Of a stretch of DNA of 51,123 nucleotides, positions 17,029 through 24,347 are shown in pieces. Where the stretch lies: positions 1 to 51,123 of the forward strand of contig NZ_NFGZ01000021.1 in the NCBI RefSeq assembly GCF_002159175.1. The letters are read 5' to 3'. Both the position numbers and the translations under genes were made by a program. Below the pieces are notes generated by a model. That model was not told the DNA's origin and ran no database searches. It was given only the letters and a program-made list of their open reading frames with translations. Numbering within the stretch: position 1 is the stretch's first letter; every line of letters starts with the position of its first letter. Source of the DNA: Flavonifractor sp. An92. GTDB lineage: Bacteria; Bacillota; Clostridia; Oscillospirales; Oscillospiraceae.

Positions 17029-17089
17029 AAAACAAAAAGCGCCCAAGCCACCGACACCCCCTTACGGGGTCTTGTCATGGCTCAGGCGC
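17029..17089 (-). terminator. Rho-independent terminator overlapping a stop codon
   Basis: Read on minus, the arms 17078-17089 and 17039-17050 pair (GCGCCtgAGCCA with TGGCTtGGGCGC), with an inner ACCCC-gtaa-GGGGGT stem, followed by TTTTTGTTTTG. The stop codon of the Cys-rich gene (17082-17084) lies inside the hairpin's first arm. It separates the early/accessory block from the HNH-terminase late block. Confidence 0.85.
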
Positions 17090-17285
17090 TGGTCACAATG
17101 GACGCGGGCTCAGGCGCTTCGATATTCACGAGTGTTTCCTGTCCGCAGCGCTTGCACTTGCGGGGCAGGTTTCGGACGGCAGTGTCCGGCCGGGTCAGCA
17201 GCAGCTTTCCCTTTCCGCACACCGGGCAGATGACCCATCCGTCCCGTACGATTAGTTTACCACAGTTTGAGGTATGTTGCAACAT
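17082..17285 (-). CDS. Cysteine-rich KTR-family small zinc-ribbon protein
   Basis: 67 residues from the ATG at 17285, preferred over 17333 because AAGGAG lies 6 nt upstream. The core WVICPVCGKGKLLLTRPDTA then RNLPRKCKRCGQETLVNI carries two CxxC pairs in the spacing of the cysteine-rich KTR family, common in Firmicutes mobile elements. The family is thought to bind zinc, and possibly nucleic acid; no function is established. It is the last gene before a strong terminator, 45 nt after the HUH gene. Confidence 0.75.
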   Translation of the reverse strand: MLQHTSNCGKLIVRDGWVICPVCGKGKLLLTRPDTAVRNLPRKCKRCGQETLVNIEAPEPASIVTSA

Positions 17286-17329
17286 TTGTTCTCCTTTTCT
17301 CCGGGGCTTTCCAGATGATACAGAGTGTT

Positions 17330-18115
17330 TCAAGTCCGAACAAGACGCGAGGGCTGTTCGGTTGTCCGCTTTTTGCGCGGCGGTCGCGCTCCTTTTCGCT
17401 CCTCCTTTTTATCCGGCATGAGATACTTTAGATATAGGTAGTCGCCCCACTCGTTGTGCTCTTCCCGCCGGTCCAGGATAATGGCCCCGGGCGGCGCGGC
17501 GATGGTGACGGTGTCCGGGACGCTCTCGCTCTCGGTCCTGGGCTTGTTGAGTCCCAGAGAGGCCGACCAGCTCCGGGCGCCGGGCTCGGGTCGGCCCACC
17601 TCTCTGGGCTCTTTGGTGAGGTACTTGGCCAGGGCCTCGTAGCCCTGCCACAGGTCCAGGCGCTCCACCTCGATCTGCCCCCAGACCCAGAGGGAGCGGA
17701 GCACCTCCAGATCGTCGCCGGTGCCGTTGAGCACCATGTGGTGGTGGAGCCGCCCGCCCTCCGAGGAGAGCTGTTCAGTCACGTAGACATACCGGGTGGG
17801 CTGGCCCCGGGCCCGGCGGTGGGCCCGGAGCTGTTTGATGAATTTCCGCATCCGCTTGACGGCCTCCGCCCGGTTGGGCGGCAGGTGGGCCTCGTCATAG
17901 GTGGCGATCACATGAAGGTCCCGGCGGCCGAAGTTGGCCGCCAGGATCATCTCCAGCTTCTGCCAGGCGCGGCGCAGGTTGACCCGCTCCTGCGCCGCGG
18001 AGGACATCTGGGCCTTGGAGGTCCGCTCCTGCGGTCCGTCCCGCACCGTGGGCGCGGTGTAGCACACACCCGCCACCAGCAGCCCGGCGATGATGGTTTT
18101 CAGTCGCTTGGCCAC
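17330..18115 (-). CDS. HUH-type rolling-circle replication-associated protein (ORF2/G2P-like)
   Basis: 261 residues, GTG start at 18115. The N-terminal block (KRLKTIIAGLLVAGVCYTAP, SSAAQERVNLRRAWQKLEMI, LAANFGRRDLHVIATYDEAH) matches a family frequent in Clostridia phages and plasmids. The HUH metal motif is in RLHHHMVLNG near residue 125, and a Tyr motif follows in GYEALAKYLTKEPRE near residue 160, the order expected of HUH endonucleases that nick DNA through a tyrosine. The basic Lys/Arg-rich tail suggests DNA binding. It probably nicks or processes an origin. Whether it is active in this tailed phage is unknown; a regulatory role is an alternative. Confidence 0.75.
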   Translation of the reverse strand: MAKRLKTIIAGLLVAGVCYTAPTVRDGPQERTSKAQMSSAAQERVNLRRAWQKLEMILAANFGRRDLHVIATYDEAHLPPNRAEAVKRMRKFIKQLRAHRRARGQPTRYVYVTEQLSSEGGRLHHHMVLNGTGDDLEVLRSLWVWGQIEVERLDLWQGYEALAKYLTKEPREVGRPEPGARSWSASLGLNKPRTESESVPDTVTIAAPPGAIILDRREEHNEWGDYLYLKYLMPDKKEERKGARPPRKKRTTEQPSRLVRT

Positions 18116-18124
18116 CCCCTCACC

Positions 18125-18577
18125 TCACCCTTTCTTTTCCAGAGGCCTGCCGCAGTGCCAGCAGAATTTGACCATATTGGGATGGACCGGCTGGGCAAAG
18201 TCATCATCAATGATAGTGTACTCAGCACCGCACCACGCGCAGGGCATTCCACCTTTCGTAATGTCACCCGGATCGTGGCGTTCCTCCTGGCACAGCGTCC
18301 AGTGCGGACAGTCCTTCCCGCCGCGGCCTCCCCTGGCCGCGATCCCCCGCTCCCGCATATACGGGCAGGTCACGATCCCACTCTCCATCGGGCGGTTGGC
18401 GTAAGGCTCGGCGTGGCCGCAGACCCAGCACACGCCCCGCAGCTGCTCCGGGCTCGGAGCAAGGCGCAGAGCAACCACCGCCATGTCCAGTGCCTCCAGC
18501 GTCTCCTCCGTGCCGGGCCACTTTGCCTCCGTATGCCTCAGGCGCTCCAGCACCATGATCGCGTCTTTCACTTCCAT
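18125..18577 (-). CDS. Phage zinc-ribbon hypothetical protein
   Basis: 150 residues. An N-terminal helix (KDAIMVLERLRHTEAKWPGT) precedes a Cys-rich region with the pairs CWVCGHAEPYAN, CPYMRERG, CPHWTLC, CAWCGAEY and CWHCGRPLEKK, so it probably holds two or more zinc sites. No enzymatic motif is visible. ATG at 18577 with GGGGGAG upstream; it starts one base after the preceding stop. Proteins of this build are common among small early genes of Clostridia prophages. Confidence 0.65.
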   Translation of the reverse strand: MEVKDAIMVLERLRHTEAKWPGTEETLEALDMAVVALRLAPSPEQLRGVCWVCGHAEPYANRPMESGIVTCPYMRERGIAARGGRGGKDCPHWTLCQEERHDPGDITKGGMPCAWCGAEYTIIDDDFAQPVHPNMVKFCWHCGRPLEKKG

Positions 18578-18578
18578 G

Positions 18579-18956
18579 TCAGTTCTCCCCCCTCGAAGCC
18601 GGGCACATGGTACAGGGCTTTCCGTCGGTACTGGACGGCGGACGATACATGCACAGGGCGCACGGCCCGTCCTTCCACGCCTCCACCAGCTCCCGCAGAC
18701 GGTCCAGAGGGATGCCGCCCACCAGCTTCATCCTGGCCGCCACATCCTCCCGCATGGTCATGCGCTGGTTCACCAGCACGGACAGCCGGTCCAGGTCGTA
18801 GTCGTCGCCCAGGATGTCCTCAATGGCACCCAGGCGGTCCACAATCCTGTCCAACTCCTCGCAATCACAGATCTCACTGCAATCGGAGGGACAGGTCTCA
18901 CTGCACTTCATGTAGTACCCATCGCCGTTATAGTGTTTTTCAGTCAATCGTTCCAT
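18579..18956 (-). CDS. Conserved phage hypothetical, MERLTE type
   Basis: 125 residues. It begins MERLTEKHYNGDGYYMKCSE, the opening seen in many small Clostridia phage proteins, followed by a CSETCPSDCSEICDCEE cluster and a helical middle (DRLGAIEDILG). The C-terminus has CALCMYRPPSSTDGKPCTMC, four Cys in a likely metal site. No function is known. A ribosome site AGGGAG precedes the ATG. Confidence 0.65.
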   Translation of the reverse strand: MERLTEKHYNGDGYYMKCSETCPSDCSEICDCEELDRIVDRLGAIEDILGDDYDLDRLSVLVNQRMTMREDVAARMKLVGGIPLDRLRELVEAWKDGPCALCMYRPPSSTDGKPCTMCPASRGEN

Positions 18957-18966
18957 GTTGTTCTCC

Positions 18967-19173
18967 CTAAAATCCCCGCGGTTTTTGGGCGATGCGGAGC
19001 AGGGCCTCCTGGGTCCCGGTCAGCTCCGGCTTCCGCAACGCCTCCAGGGCCAGCTCGTAATGCCCCCGCTGCTCCAAGAGCTCGGCCCGCAGGGCCTCTG
19101 AGCAGTGGGGCAGCACCTGATCCGTGTCCCGGATCACCTTCTCAAAATAGGCAATCGCCTTGTTCTTATCCAT
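18967..19173 (-). CDS. Small phage hypothetical protein
   Basis: 68 residues, entirely helical in appearance (KAIAYFEKVIRDTDQVLPHC, EALRAELLEQRGHYELALEA). No domain was recognised. The ATG overlaps the preceding gene by 8 nt and has GGGAGGAG upstream, so it belongs to the same transcript. The helix-turn-helix hairpin layout suggests a protein-protein contact role, which is a guess. Confidence 0.6.
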   Translation of the reverse strand: MDKNKAIAYFEKVIRDTDQVLPHCSEALRAELLEQRGHYELALEALRKPELTGTQEALLRIAQKPRGF

Positions 19174-19465
19174 ACCGCTCCTCCCAGGGTACGAAATGCT
19201 CCCCGCAGATCTGCCGGAGCCTCTGGTCCAGCTTGGTCTTGGTGTACTCCATGTCTTTGGTGTCCTCCACGGTCATGGCGGCGATGTCGTGGATGGCCTG
19301 GTCGAAGGCCGCCGAATAGGCAGGGGTACGGCCAGGGCCCATATGGAACACCTCAGCAGCCGCAATGAGGGCGGCGTCCTTGGCCATTTGCATGTCAATC
19401 ATCTGCTGACGGGCCAGCCTGGTGTCCATGACGGCCTGGAGCTTCTTTGCATAGGCGTTTTTCAT
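19166..19465 (-). CDS. Conserved phage hypothetical protein
   Basis: 99 residues. The start KNAYAKKLQAVMDTRLARQQ and the segment QMAKDAALIAAAEVFHMGPG are recurrent in Oscillospiraceae and Lachnospiraceae prophages. The rest is helical (AFDQAIHDIAAMTVEDTKDM, KLDQRLRQICGEHF). No catalytic motif. It is coupled in an ATGA overlap to the preceding gene and overlaps the next by 8 nt. Confidence 0.65.
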   Translation of the reverse strand: MKNAYAKKLQAVMDTRLARQQMIDMQMAKDAALIAAAEVFHMGPGRTPAYSAAFDQAIHDIAAMTVEDTKDMEYTKTKLDQRLRQICGEHFVPWEERYG

Positions 19466-19719
19466 CGTCTCCCACCCCTCAATCGGAAATAATAGATCCT
19501 GGTGCCGTCCTCAAAGATCCTCATGGTCGGCTCATCCAGGATGCCGGTGGCATCCAGCTTGTCCACCATAGCCTTGGACGCCGTCCAGGATGGCCCAGGA
19601 ATGTGGTCCTTCCAGGGGCCGACCAGCTTACACTTGGCCGCCCGGGTGGGCGGGTAGGTCACCGCAAGGTGGCCCCCCTCCGCCAGCACCCGGAGGATGG
19701 TATACACATCCACCGTCAT
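19462..19719 (-). CDS. Small phage hypothetical protein
   Basis: 85 residues. The N-terminus VDVYTILRVLAEGGHLAVTY and the middle WKDHIPGPSWTASKAMVDKL with a final TRIYYFRLRG suggest a winged-helix-like alpha/beta layout, but no family is recognised. Start and stop form ATGA overlaps with neighbours on both sides, so it is part of a tightly coupled cassette. Confidence 0.6.
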   Translation of the reverse strand: MTVDVYTILRVLAEGGHLAVTYPPTRAAKCKLVGPWKDHIPGPSWTASKAMVDKLDATGILDEPTMRIFEDGTRIYYFRLRGGRR

Positions 19720-19889
19720 GCCCGTCTCCCCTCCCCGGTACGCAGGGAGAGCATCTTCTCCCGGGTCAGCTTATCCACGACGCGCCCCAGTTCCTGGTAG
19801 CCGCAGATTTTAGCCAGGTCCTCCAGGTGCCACAGGGTCTGCGCCGTCACCAGGATGCGGATGCGGCGCTGGTTGGTCCTACGGCTCAT
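19716..19889 (-). CDS. Short (57-residue) basic phage protein
   Basis: Short frame of 57 residues from the ATG at 19889, with an excellent GGAGGTGAT nine bases upstream. The protein is basic at its start (SRRTNQRRIRILVTAQTLWH) and continues LEDLAKICGYQELGRVVDKL, a ribbon-helix-helix-like plan of a short strand then helices. It stops in an ATGA overlap with the next gene and overlaps the previous gene by 11 nt, which argues it is real. A small DNA-binding repressor is a reasonable inference. Confidence 0.7.
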   Translation of the reverse strand: MSRRTNQRRIRILVTAQTLWHLEDLAKICGYQELGRVVDKLTREKMLSLRTGEGRRA

Positions 19890-20322
19890 TCCGCATCACC
19901 TCCCCGGTGTCCAACTTGGACACCCGATCCAGGGCCCGCCCGGCGGCGCGCCAGTCGCTGAGGGGATAGGCCACCGTCCCGGCGGCCATGTTGCGGAGCA
20001 TGGTTTCGGTGACCTCCGGCTCCCCCGCCTGGGCCACCGAGCGGAAGCACCCCAGCCCATGGGCGCTGCGGTAGGCCTTCAGCTTTTCCTGAATAGCCCG
20101 CTTCTCCTCGGCGCCCCGGCCGGTAGGGACGGCGGAGGGCTCCTCCGGGGCGTCCGGCCCGGCGTTCTCCTCTCCCGGCTCGGGAAGGGCGAGCACCTCC
20201 AGCTCCATTCCCTCCGGCACCACCAGCACACCCTGGTGCAGGCTCTCCACCACATAGTCCCGCAGCTCCTCCAGGCCCTCCCGCTTCAGCTGCGGAGCGC
20301 GGACGATCAGCACATCGCGCAT
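19879..20322 (-). CDS. Phage hypothetical protein
   Basis: 147 residues. The N-terminal part RDVLIVRAPQLKREGLEELR followed by DYVVESLHQGVLVVPEGMEL is an alpha/beta segment common in Clostridia phage proteins. An acidic, Pro-rich linker occupies residues 48-70. The C-terminal helical half (AIQEKLKAYRSAHGLGCFRS, ETMLRNMAAGTVAYPLSDW) is RepB/ParB-free and unassigned. GGAGGG precedes the ATG. Confidence 0.6.
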   Translation of the reverse strand: MRDVLIVRAPQLKREGLEELRDYVVESLHQGVLVVPEGMELEVLALPEPGEENAGPDAPEEPSAVPTGRGAEEKRAIQEKLKAYRSAHGLGCFRSVAQAGEPEVTETMLRNMAAGTVAYPLSDWRAAGRALDRVSKLDTGEVMRNEP

Positions 20323-20334
20323 GGTACTTCCCTC

Positions 20335-20547
20335 CTATCCCGGCCGGTACAGCGGGCAGGCCACCACCAGGTAGCTCTCCACGCTGCGGGCCTTGTCCTT
20401 CTTCTTCGGGGACTGGAGCCGGATGTCCCGGCGGATGGCGCTCCAGCCCTCCACGGGCTTCCCTTCCAGGGACCAGGGGCAGCCCCGCTCCCCGTCTGCG
20501 CTGGGCACCGCGTTGGCGCAGCTCCAGCACAAGGTCTGTACATTCAT
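20335..20547 (-). CDS. Small Cys-containing phage protein
   Basis: 70 residues, opening MNVQTLCWSCANAVP with further Cys in GERGCPWSLEGKPVEGW and VVACPLYRPG. The layout CxxC...C...C resembles small phage zinc-finger proteins in which the fixed phrase CPWS..KPVEGW recurs. It follows PcfJ after 15 nt, with GAGGGAGG upstream. Function unknown. Confidence 0.65.
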   Translation of the reverse strand: MNVQTLCWSCANAVPSADGERGCPWSLEGKPVEGWSAIRRDIRLQSPKKKDKARSVESYLVVACPLYRPG

Positions 20548-20562
20548 GAAAACCTCCCTCTC

Positions 20563-22269
20563 TTACGCGCTCCGGGCGCGCTCCCGGCGCCTGGGCAAAA
20601 TGGGCGCGCCGCTCTCATCCCGCTTGCTCCCGTCCCGCAGCCAGCGGAGCCAGACATCCAGAAACGCCCCGTGTACCGCCCGGGGGTCCTTGCTTCCGGG
20701 CAGGGTGTCGTTATGGTAGCCGTGGATCTGCCGGATGGCGTTCCCGTTCATCTCCAGGGTGATGTACGGCGTGGCCGGGGCCTCCACCCGGCGGAGGAAC
20801 AGGATGGTGGTGACCCCCTTCATGTGCCGCTCCGCATAGCCCCCCACGCAGTGGTCCAGGGCCTTGCCCTCCCGCTTGATGGCGGCGGCGGTCATGGGAA
20901 AGACGATGCGCAGCCCGTCCAGCTCAAACTCATACTTGGCCTTCCGGGTCCTGGCGTCGGCGGCCACCCCCCGGCGCAGCGCGGCGGCCTGCTTCTGGGC
21001 CAGCTCCGCTGTGGCGGCGTCGTGGGCGGCGGTGAGGTCCTCCGGCCAGAGCACCTTACCGTGCTCCATGCAGTACCCCAGGGCCCAGGCCGCCTCCAGG
21101 TAGTCCCGGTAGAGCTCGAAGAGGGTGGCGTAGTGGTCCTCTGTCTCCTCGGACACCCCGCCCAGATACCGCAGGAAGCGCTCCGGGTCCAGGCGGAACC
21201 GCTTCAAAAACCGCAGCACTTCCATGGCGCTCAGCTGGCAGCCCCACAGGTTCCGGAAATACACGCAGAAGGGCAGGTCCCAGCGCTTGCCCCAGTGTTT
21301 TTGTACATAGTTCCGCAGGGCCAGCACCTCCATGGGCGGCTGTACGGCCAGGAACCAGCTCAGCTCCCTCTTGTTCAGCCCGAAAGACTTGCGCGGGTCC
21401 GGCTCCTCCCAGCACATGGCCGCCGCGTTGCGCTTACGGGCGTAGATGAGGTCGCTCAGAGGCTCCCAGGGGCCGGACTTCACCAGCATCTCCACCTGCC
21501 GGGGGTAGATGGCGTAGGCGGTCAGGTAGGAGATGAAGTCGTCGAACCGGGCGGCGTAGCCCCGGGCCCCGCCGGGGCGGTACTGCCAGTGGTCGAAGAA
21601 GCCGCACCAGCGAAAGAAGGGGTGTTCCTCCAGCACCTCCCGGTTGAGGATGGAATAGGGCTCGTAGTGGTACCAGCAGATGGAGCCGTCCTTGAAGGGC
21701 TCGGTCACCCGCTTGGGCCGGCCCAGCCGCTCCCGCTCATAAGTGAGGACCGGCTCGTGCTCCCGGTAGGTGACCTGGTAGTCGGCCTGCATCACCTCTC
21801 CCGGGGCGAAGCGGTAGCCGCTGGAGCACCAGGCGGTGGGCCGGGCGGTGAGGGCCTGCTCGTCCCCATAGTCCTTGTGGAGCACCAGAGCGTCGGCATA
21901 GAGGGCGTCTCCCCGGGCGTGGAGCAGCACGGTGAGCTCCGTCCAGCGGAGGGACTTCCGCCCCCGGGCCCTGGCCAGGTCGATGACCGTCACCACGCGG
22001 CCGCACCAGGGGCAGGTCCACGGCTCCTTGTGCCGGAGGTGGCCCAGCAGTGCCCGGTGCTCAGGGGTCTCCGTCCGGGGCAGACAGGGCCGGTACTCCT
22101 TGTGGCCGCAGCAGGAGGCGTACAGCCTCACCCCGCCCAGGCCCATCAGGTCCCCCTCCTTGCGGAAAAACAGATAGTGCGGGAACAGGTCGTTCATCCG
22201 GGTCAAATCTTCCTCGGTGACGGTGGGCCAGCCGTTCAGGAGCTCCCGCTCCCGCTCCGTGTACTTCAT
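20563..22269 (-). CDS. PcfJ-domain protein
   Basis: 568 residues. The N-terminal half has a zinc-type segment (CCGHKEYRPC then TCPWCGRVVTVIDLARARGR). The C-terminal PcfJ signature is clear: FPMTAAAIKREGKALDHCVG followed by GYAERHMKGVTTILFLRR and PYITLEMNGNAIRQIHGYHN. PcfJ was named in the enterococcal conjugative plasmid pCF10, and the domain is widespread in prophages and mobile elements with no settled function. It lies 13 nt after a PcfK gene, reproducing the plasmid pair. The His/Cys pattern in the domain suggests metal or nucleic acid binding, which is inference. Confidence 0.85.
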   Translation of the reverse strand: MKYTERERELLNGWPTVTEEDLTRMNDLFPHYLFFRKEGDLMGLGGVRLYASCCGHKEYRPCLPRTETPEHRALLGHLRHKEPWTCPWCGRVVTVIDLARARGRKSLRWTELTVLLHARGDALYADALVLHKDYGDEQALTARPTAWCSSGYRFAPGEVMQADYQVTYREHEPVLTYERERLGRPKRVTEPFKDGSICWYHYEPYSILNREVLEEHPFFRWCGFFDHWQYRPGGARGYAARFDDFISYLTAYAIYPRQVEMLVKSGPWEPLSDLIYARKRNAAAMCWEEPDPRKSFGLNKRELSWFLAVQPPMEVLALRNYVQKHWGKRWDLPFCVYFRNLWGCQLSAMEVLRFLKRFRLDPERFLRYLGGVSEETEDHYATLFELYRDYLEAAWALGYCMEHGKVLWPEDLTAAHDAATAELAQKQAAALRRGVAADARTRKAKYEFELDGLRIVFPMTAAAIKREGKALDHCVGGYAERHMKGVTTILFLRRVEAPATPYITLEMNGNAIRQIHGYHNDTLPGSKDPRAVHGAFLDVWLRWLRDGSKRDESGAPILPRRRERARSA

Positions 22270-22282
22270 GCCGATCCCCCCC

Positions 22283-22633
22283 TCAGAAGAAGTCGGACAG
22301 ATCCAGCAGGATGCCGGTCCGCTCCGGCTCGGGCTCCGCCGGCTCCAGCTGGATGGTCATGGTGAAGTGGACCTTGGCCCCGTCGAAGTAGAAGGCGGCC
22401 GCCTGGCGGTAGGCCTCAAGATCGGAGAGGGAGCTGCCCACCCCCTTGGCCACGGCGGTCATGCAGTCCGGGAAGGAGCCGCCCTGGGCCACCGCCTGGG
22501 CGAACTCCTCGTTCTGGCGGCAGAACTCCAGCAGGGCGTCCCGGACGGCGGACTTCATGACCCCCTCCTTCTGGCCCTTCACCTTGCCGTACTCGTCTTT
22601 CAGACGGGCCTCGGCCTGCTCGTACCAGGTCAT
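22283..22633 (-). CDS. PcfK-like protein, AcrIIA9-family candidate
   Basis: 116 residues from the ATG at 22633, eight bases after GGAGG, in an ATGA overlap with the upstream gene; an in-frame GTG at 22642 is less well placed. The body YEQAEARLKDEYGKVKGQKE, SAVRDALLEFCRQNEEFAQA, GSFPDCMTAVAKGV and the C-terminal AAFYFDGAKVHFTMTIQL match the PcfK-like family. Some members of this family were characterised as the anti-CRISPR AcrIIA9, which inhibits type II-A Cas9. Family membership is well supported; anti-CRISPR activity of this copy is untested. Confidence 0.8.
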   Translation of the reverse strand: MTWYEQAEARLKDEYGKVKGQKEGVMKSAVRDALLEFCRQNEEFAQAVAQGGSFPDCMTAVAKGVGSSLSDLEAYRQAAAFYFDGAKVHFTMTIQLEPAEPEPERTGILLDLSDFF

Positions 22634-23541
22634 TCCACGCACCTCCCGATGGCCTCCGCCAGGGCTTTCAGGGCCTTCTCCGCGCCCTGGGCGGCGGCGG
22701 GGTCCTCCCGGGCGCGGAATTTGAGCAAAATCCCCCGCATTTTGTTGGCGTTCTCCTGGGCCTGCTGGAAGAGGACCTCAAACTGAGCCAGATCCTTGTC
22801 CGCGCTCAGCTCGGCTTTCTTCTCCGCCTTCTCCCGTTCCTCCAGAGACCGTTTCAGGATCTCCACCGAGGCCTCGGCCTGTTTCTGTCTGTCTCTGGCC
22901 TTGGCGGCGGCCTCCCTGGCCTTGTCCAGTTTGGCCTGCATCTCGGCCCGGGTCTCTTCTTTGGCCTTGTCGATGGCCTCCTGGTCCACCACCGTCTCCA
23001 CGGCCACCTCCACCGGCCGGGCTTTCAGCTCGTCCAGCTCTTCGGTGAGCTGCTCCAGGCGCTGATAGGCGTCCGACCGGTCCTCCAGTACGTCGTGCAG
23101 CGTCTCCTGGAGTTTTTGGGCCGATTGTTTCGCCTCGTCCCGCTCCTTGATGGCCGCCTCCAGCTGGCGGGCGGACATGTCGATGACGTTGTTCTCCTCC
23201 ATGAACTGCTCCCGCTCCTCCGGCGGGAGGGCCAGAAGGGACAGGGCCTTGGACGCCCCCAAATCCGCAAGCGTCTGCGTATTTGTCCATTCTCTGGCGA
23301 GACGCATAAAGTTCTGCGCCGTGCGCGGGGAGAACTCCACCCGTTCAGTGAGCCACGGCAGCCACTCCCCATGGGGCAGCAGGTCCTTGGCCTCGATGAG
23401 GCACCGCCCGATGGTCAAAATCGCCTCCCCGCCGGTGCGCTTGGCCTCCAGGATGTCCCCGGTGATGGCCTCGATGGTCCTGCCCTCGGCGGGCTGGGCC
23501 ATGGTCTGGGCGATCAGCCGCCCCAGGTCAGGCTTTCCCAT
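22630..23541 (-). CDS. DUF3102 family protein with long coiled coil
   Basis: 303 residues from the ATG at 23541 (AGGAGG upstream); the frame is open farther but runs through parA. The N-terminal domain (GGEAILTIGRCLIEAKDLLP, HGEWLPWLTERVEFSPRTAQ, NFMRLAREWTNTQTLADL) is a typical DUF3102, followed by the ParB-reminiscent GASKALSLLALPPEEREQF. Residues 115-265 form a Glu/Lys/Ala-rich coiled coil. It overlaps parA by 14 nt. The coupling to ParA and the helical DNA-binding look suggest that it plays the ParB or centromere-binding part, which is an inference. Confidence 0.8.
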   Translation of the reverse strand: MGKPDLGRLIAQTMAQPAEGRTIEAITGDILEAKRTGGEAILTIGRCLIEAKDLLPHGEWLPWLTERVEFSPRTAQNFMRLAREWTNTQTLADLGASKALSLLALPPEEREQFMEENNVIDMSARQLEAAIKERDEAKQSAQKLQETLHDVLEDRSDAYQRLEQLTEELDELKARPVEVAVETVVDQEAIDKAKEETRAEMQAKLDKAREAAAKARDRQKQAEASVEILKRSLEEREKAEKKAELSADKDLAQFEVLFQQAQENANKMRGILLKFRAREDPAAAQGAEKALKALAEAIGRCVE

Positions 23542-24313
23542 GCCGGATGCCCTCCTTTGCGGTGAGCTCCGCCACCCAGGCCCGGTAATCCCGAGCCGCC
23601 GAGCAGAAGGGGCTCCAGGCCTGGACGGCCATCCGGGCCCAGGAGCTCTCCGGCACCTTGTCGGTGCGGCGGATGACGGTGTCGTAGACGGGGACGCGGC
23701 CCTCCTCCCGGAGGTAGCCCACCGAGTCCTCCACCACGGGGCTCCTGTGCCACTGGTTGACCAGCACGCCGGAGATCCGCAGGTCGGGCCGGAGGGAGCG
23801 GAGGCTGGCGATCTGGTCCACCAGGTCCCCCACGCCGGTGGCGGAGCAGGCGTCACTCAGCACCGGGATAATGATGCCGTCGCTGGCCAGGATGGCGGAC
23901 ACGCAGGAGGCGCCCAGGTTGGGAGGGCAGTCCAGCACCATCACGTCGTAGGCGTCGTCCTCCTCCAGGGCCTCCCGCATGTCCCGGATGGCCCGGTAGC
24001 AGCGGCCCCGGTCCCCGCCGGCGGCCTCCAGGTCCAGGGCCCACAGGTCCTCCGAGGCGGGCAACACGTCCAGGCCCTCCACGTCAGTGGGGACCACCAG
24101 GTCCTCCCAGCAGCAGGCGTAGCCCCGCAGCAGGGCGCCCAGCCCGGCATATTCACACTTAGGGAGCAGGATCTGGGTGGCGTTGGCCTGGCCGTCGGCG
24201 TCCACCAGCAGCACCCGCAGGCGGCAGCCGGTGGCCAGGACGTAGGCGAGATTGACGGCGGTGGTGGTCTTGCCCACCCCGCCCTTGCGGTTCACGATGG
24301 CGAGGGTTTTCAT
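23528..24313 (-). CDS. parA: ParA/Soj-family partition ATPase
   Basis: 261 residues from the ATG at 24313, with AAAGGAGG upstream. It opens KTLAIVNRKGGVGKTTTAVN, a deviant Walker A (KGGVGKT) right at the N-terminus. LLVDADGQANATQIL gives the A' motif and MVLDCPPNLGASCVSAILAS the Walker B-type strand; DQIASLRSLRPDLRISGVLV follows. There is no N-terminal HTH, so it is a small (type Ib/chromosomal style) ParA. ParA proteins position plasmids on the nucleoid. In an integrating prophage it may stabilise an extrachromosomal phase or segregate replicating genomes. Confidence 0.92.
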   Translation of the reverse strand: MKTLAIVNRKGGVGKTTTAVNLAYVLATGCRLRVLLVDADGQANATQILLPKCEYAGLGALLRGYACCWEDLVVPTDVEGLDVLPASEDLWALDLEAAGGDRGRCYRAIRDMREALEEDDAYDVMVLDCPPNLGASCVSAILASDGIIIPVLSDACSATGVGDLVDQIASLRSLRPDLRISGVLVNQWHRSPVVEDSVGYLREEGRVPVYDTVIRRTDKVPESSWARMAVQAWSPFCSAARDYRAWVAELTAKEGIRHGKA

Positions 24314-24347
24314 GGTTATGTAACCTCCTTTGTGGTGTTTGGGTGTG

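Noticed and set aside
19855-22365. Plus-strand open frame of 836 codons opposite PcfJ and its neighbours
   Set aside because: Antisense artefact of GC-rich coding. It crosses several real minus-strand genes and has no recognisable protein features.
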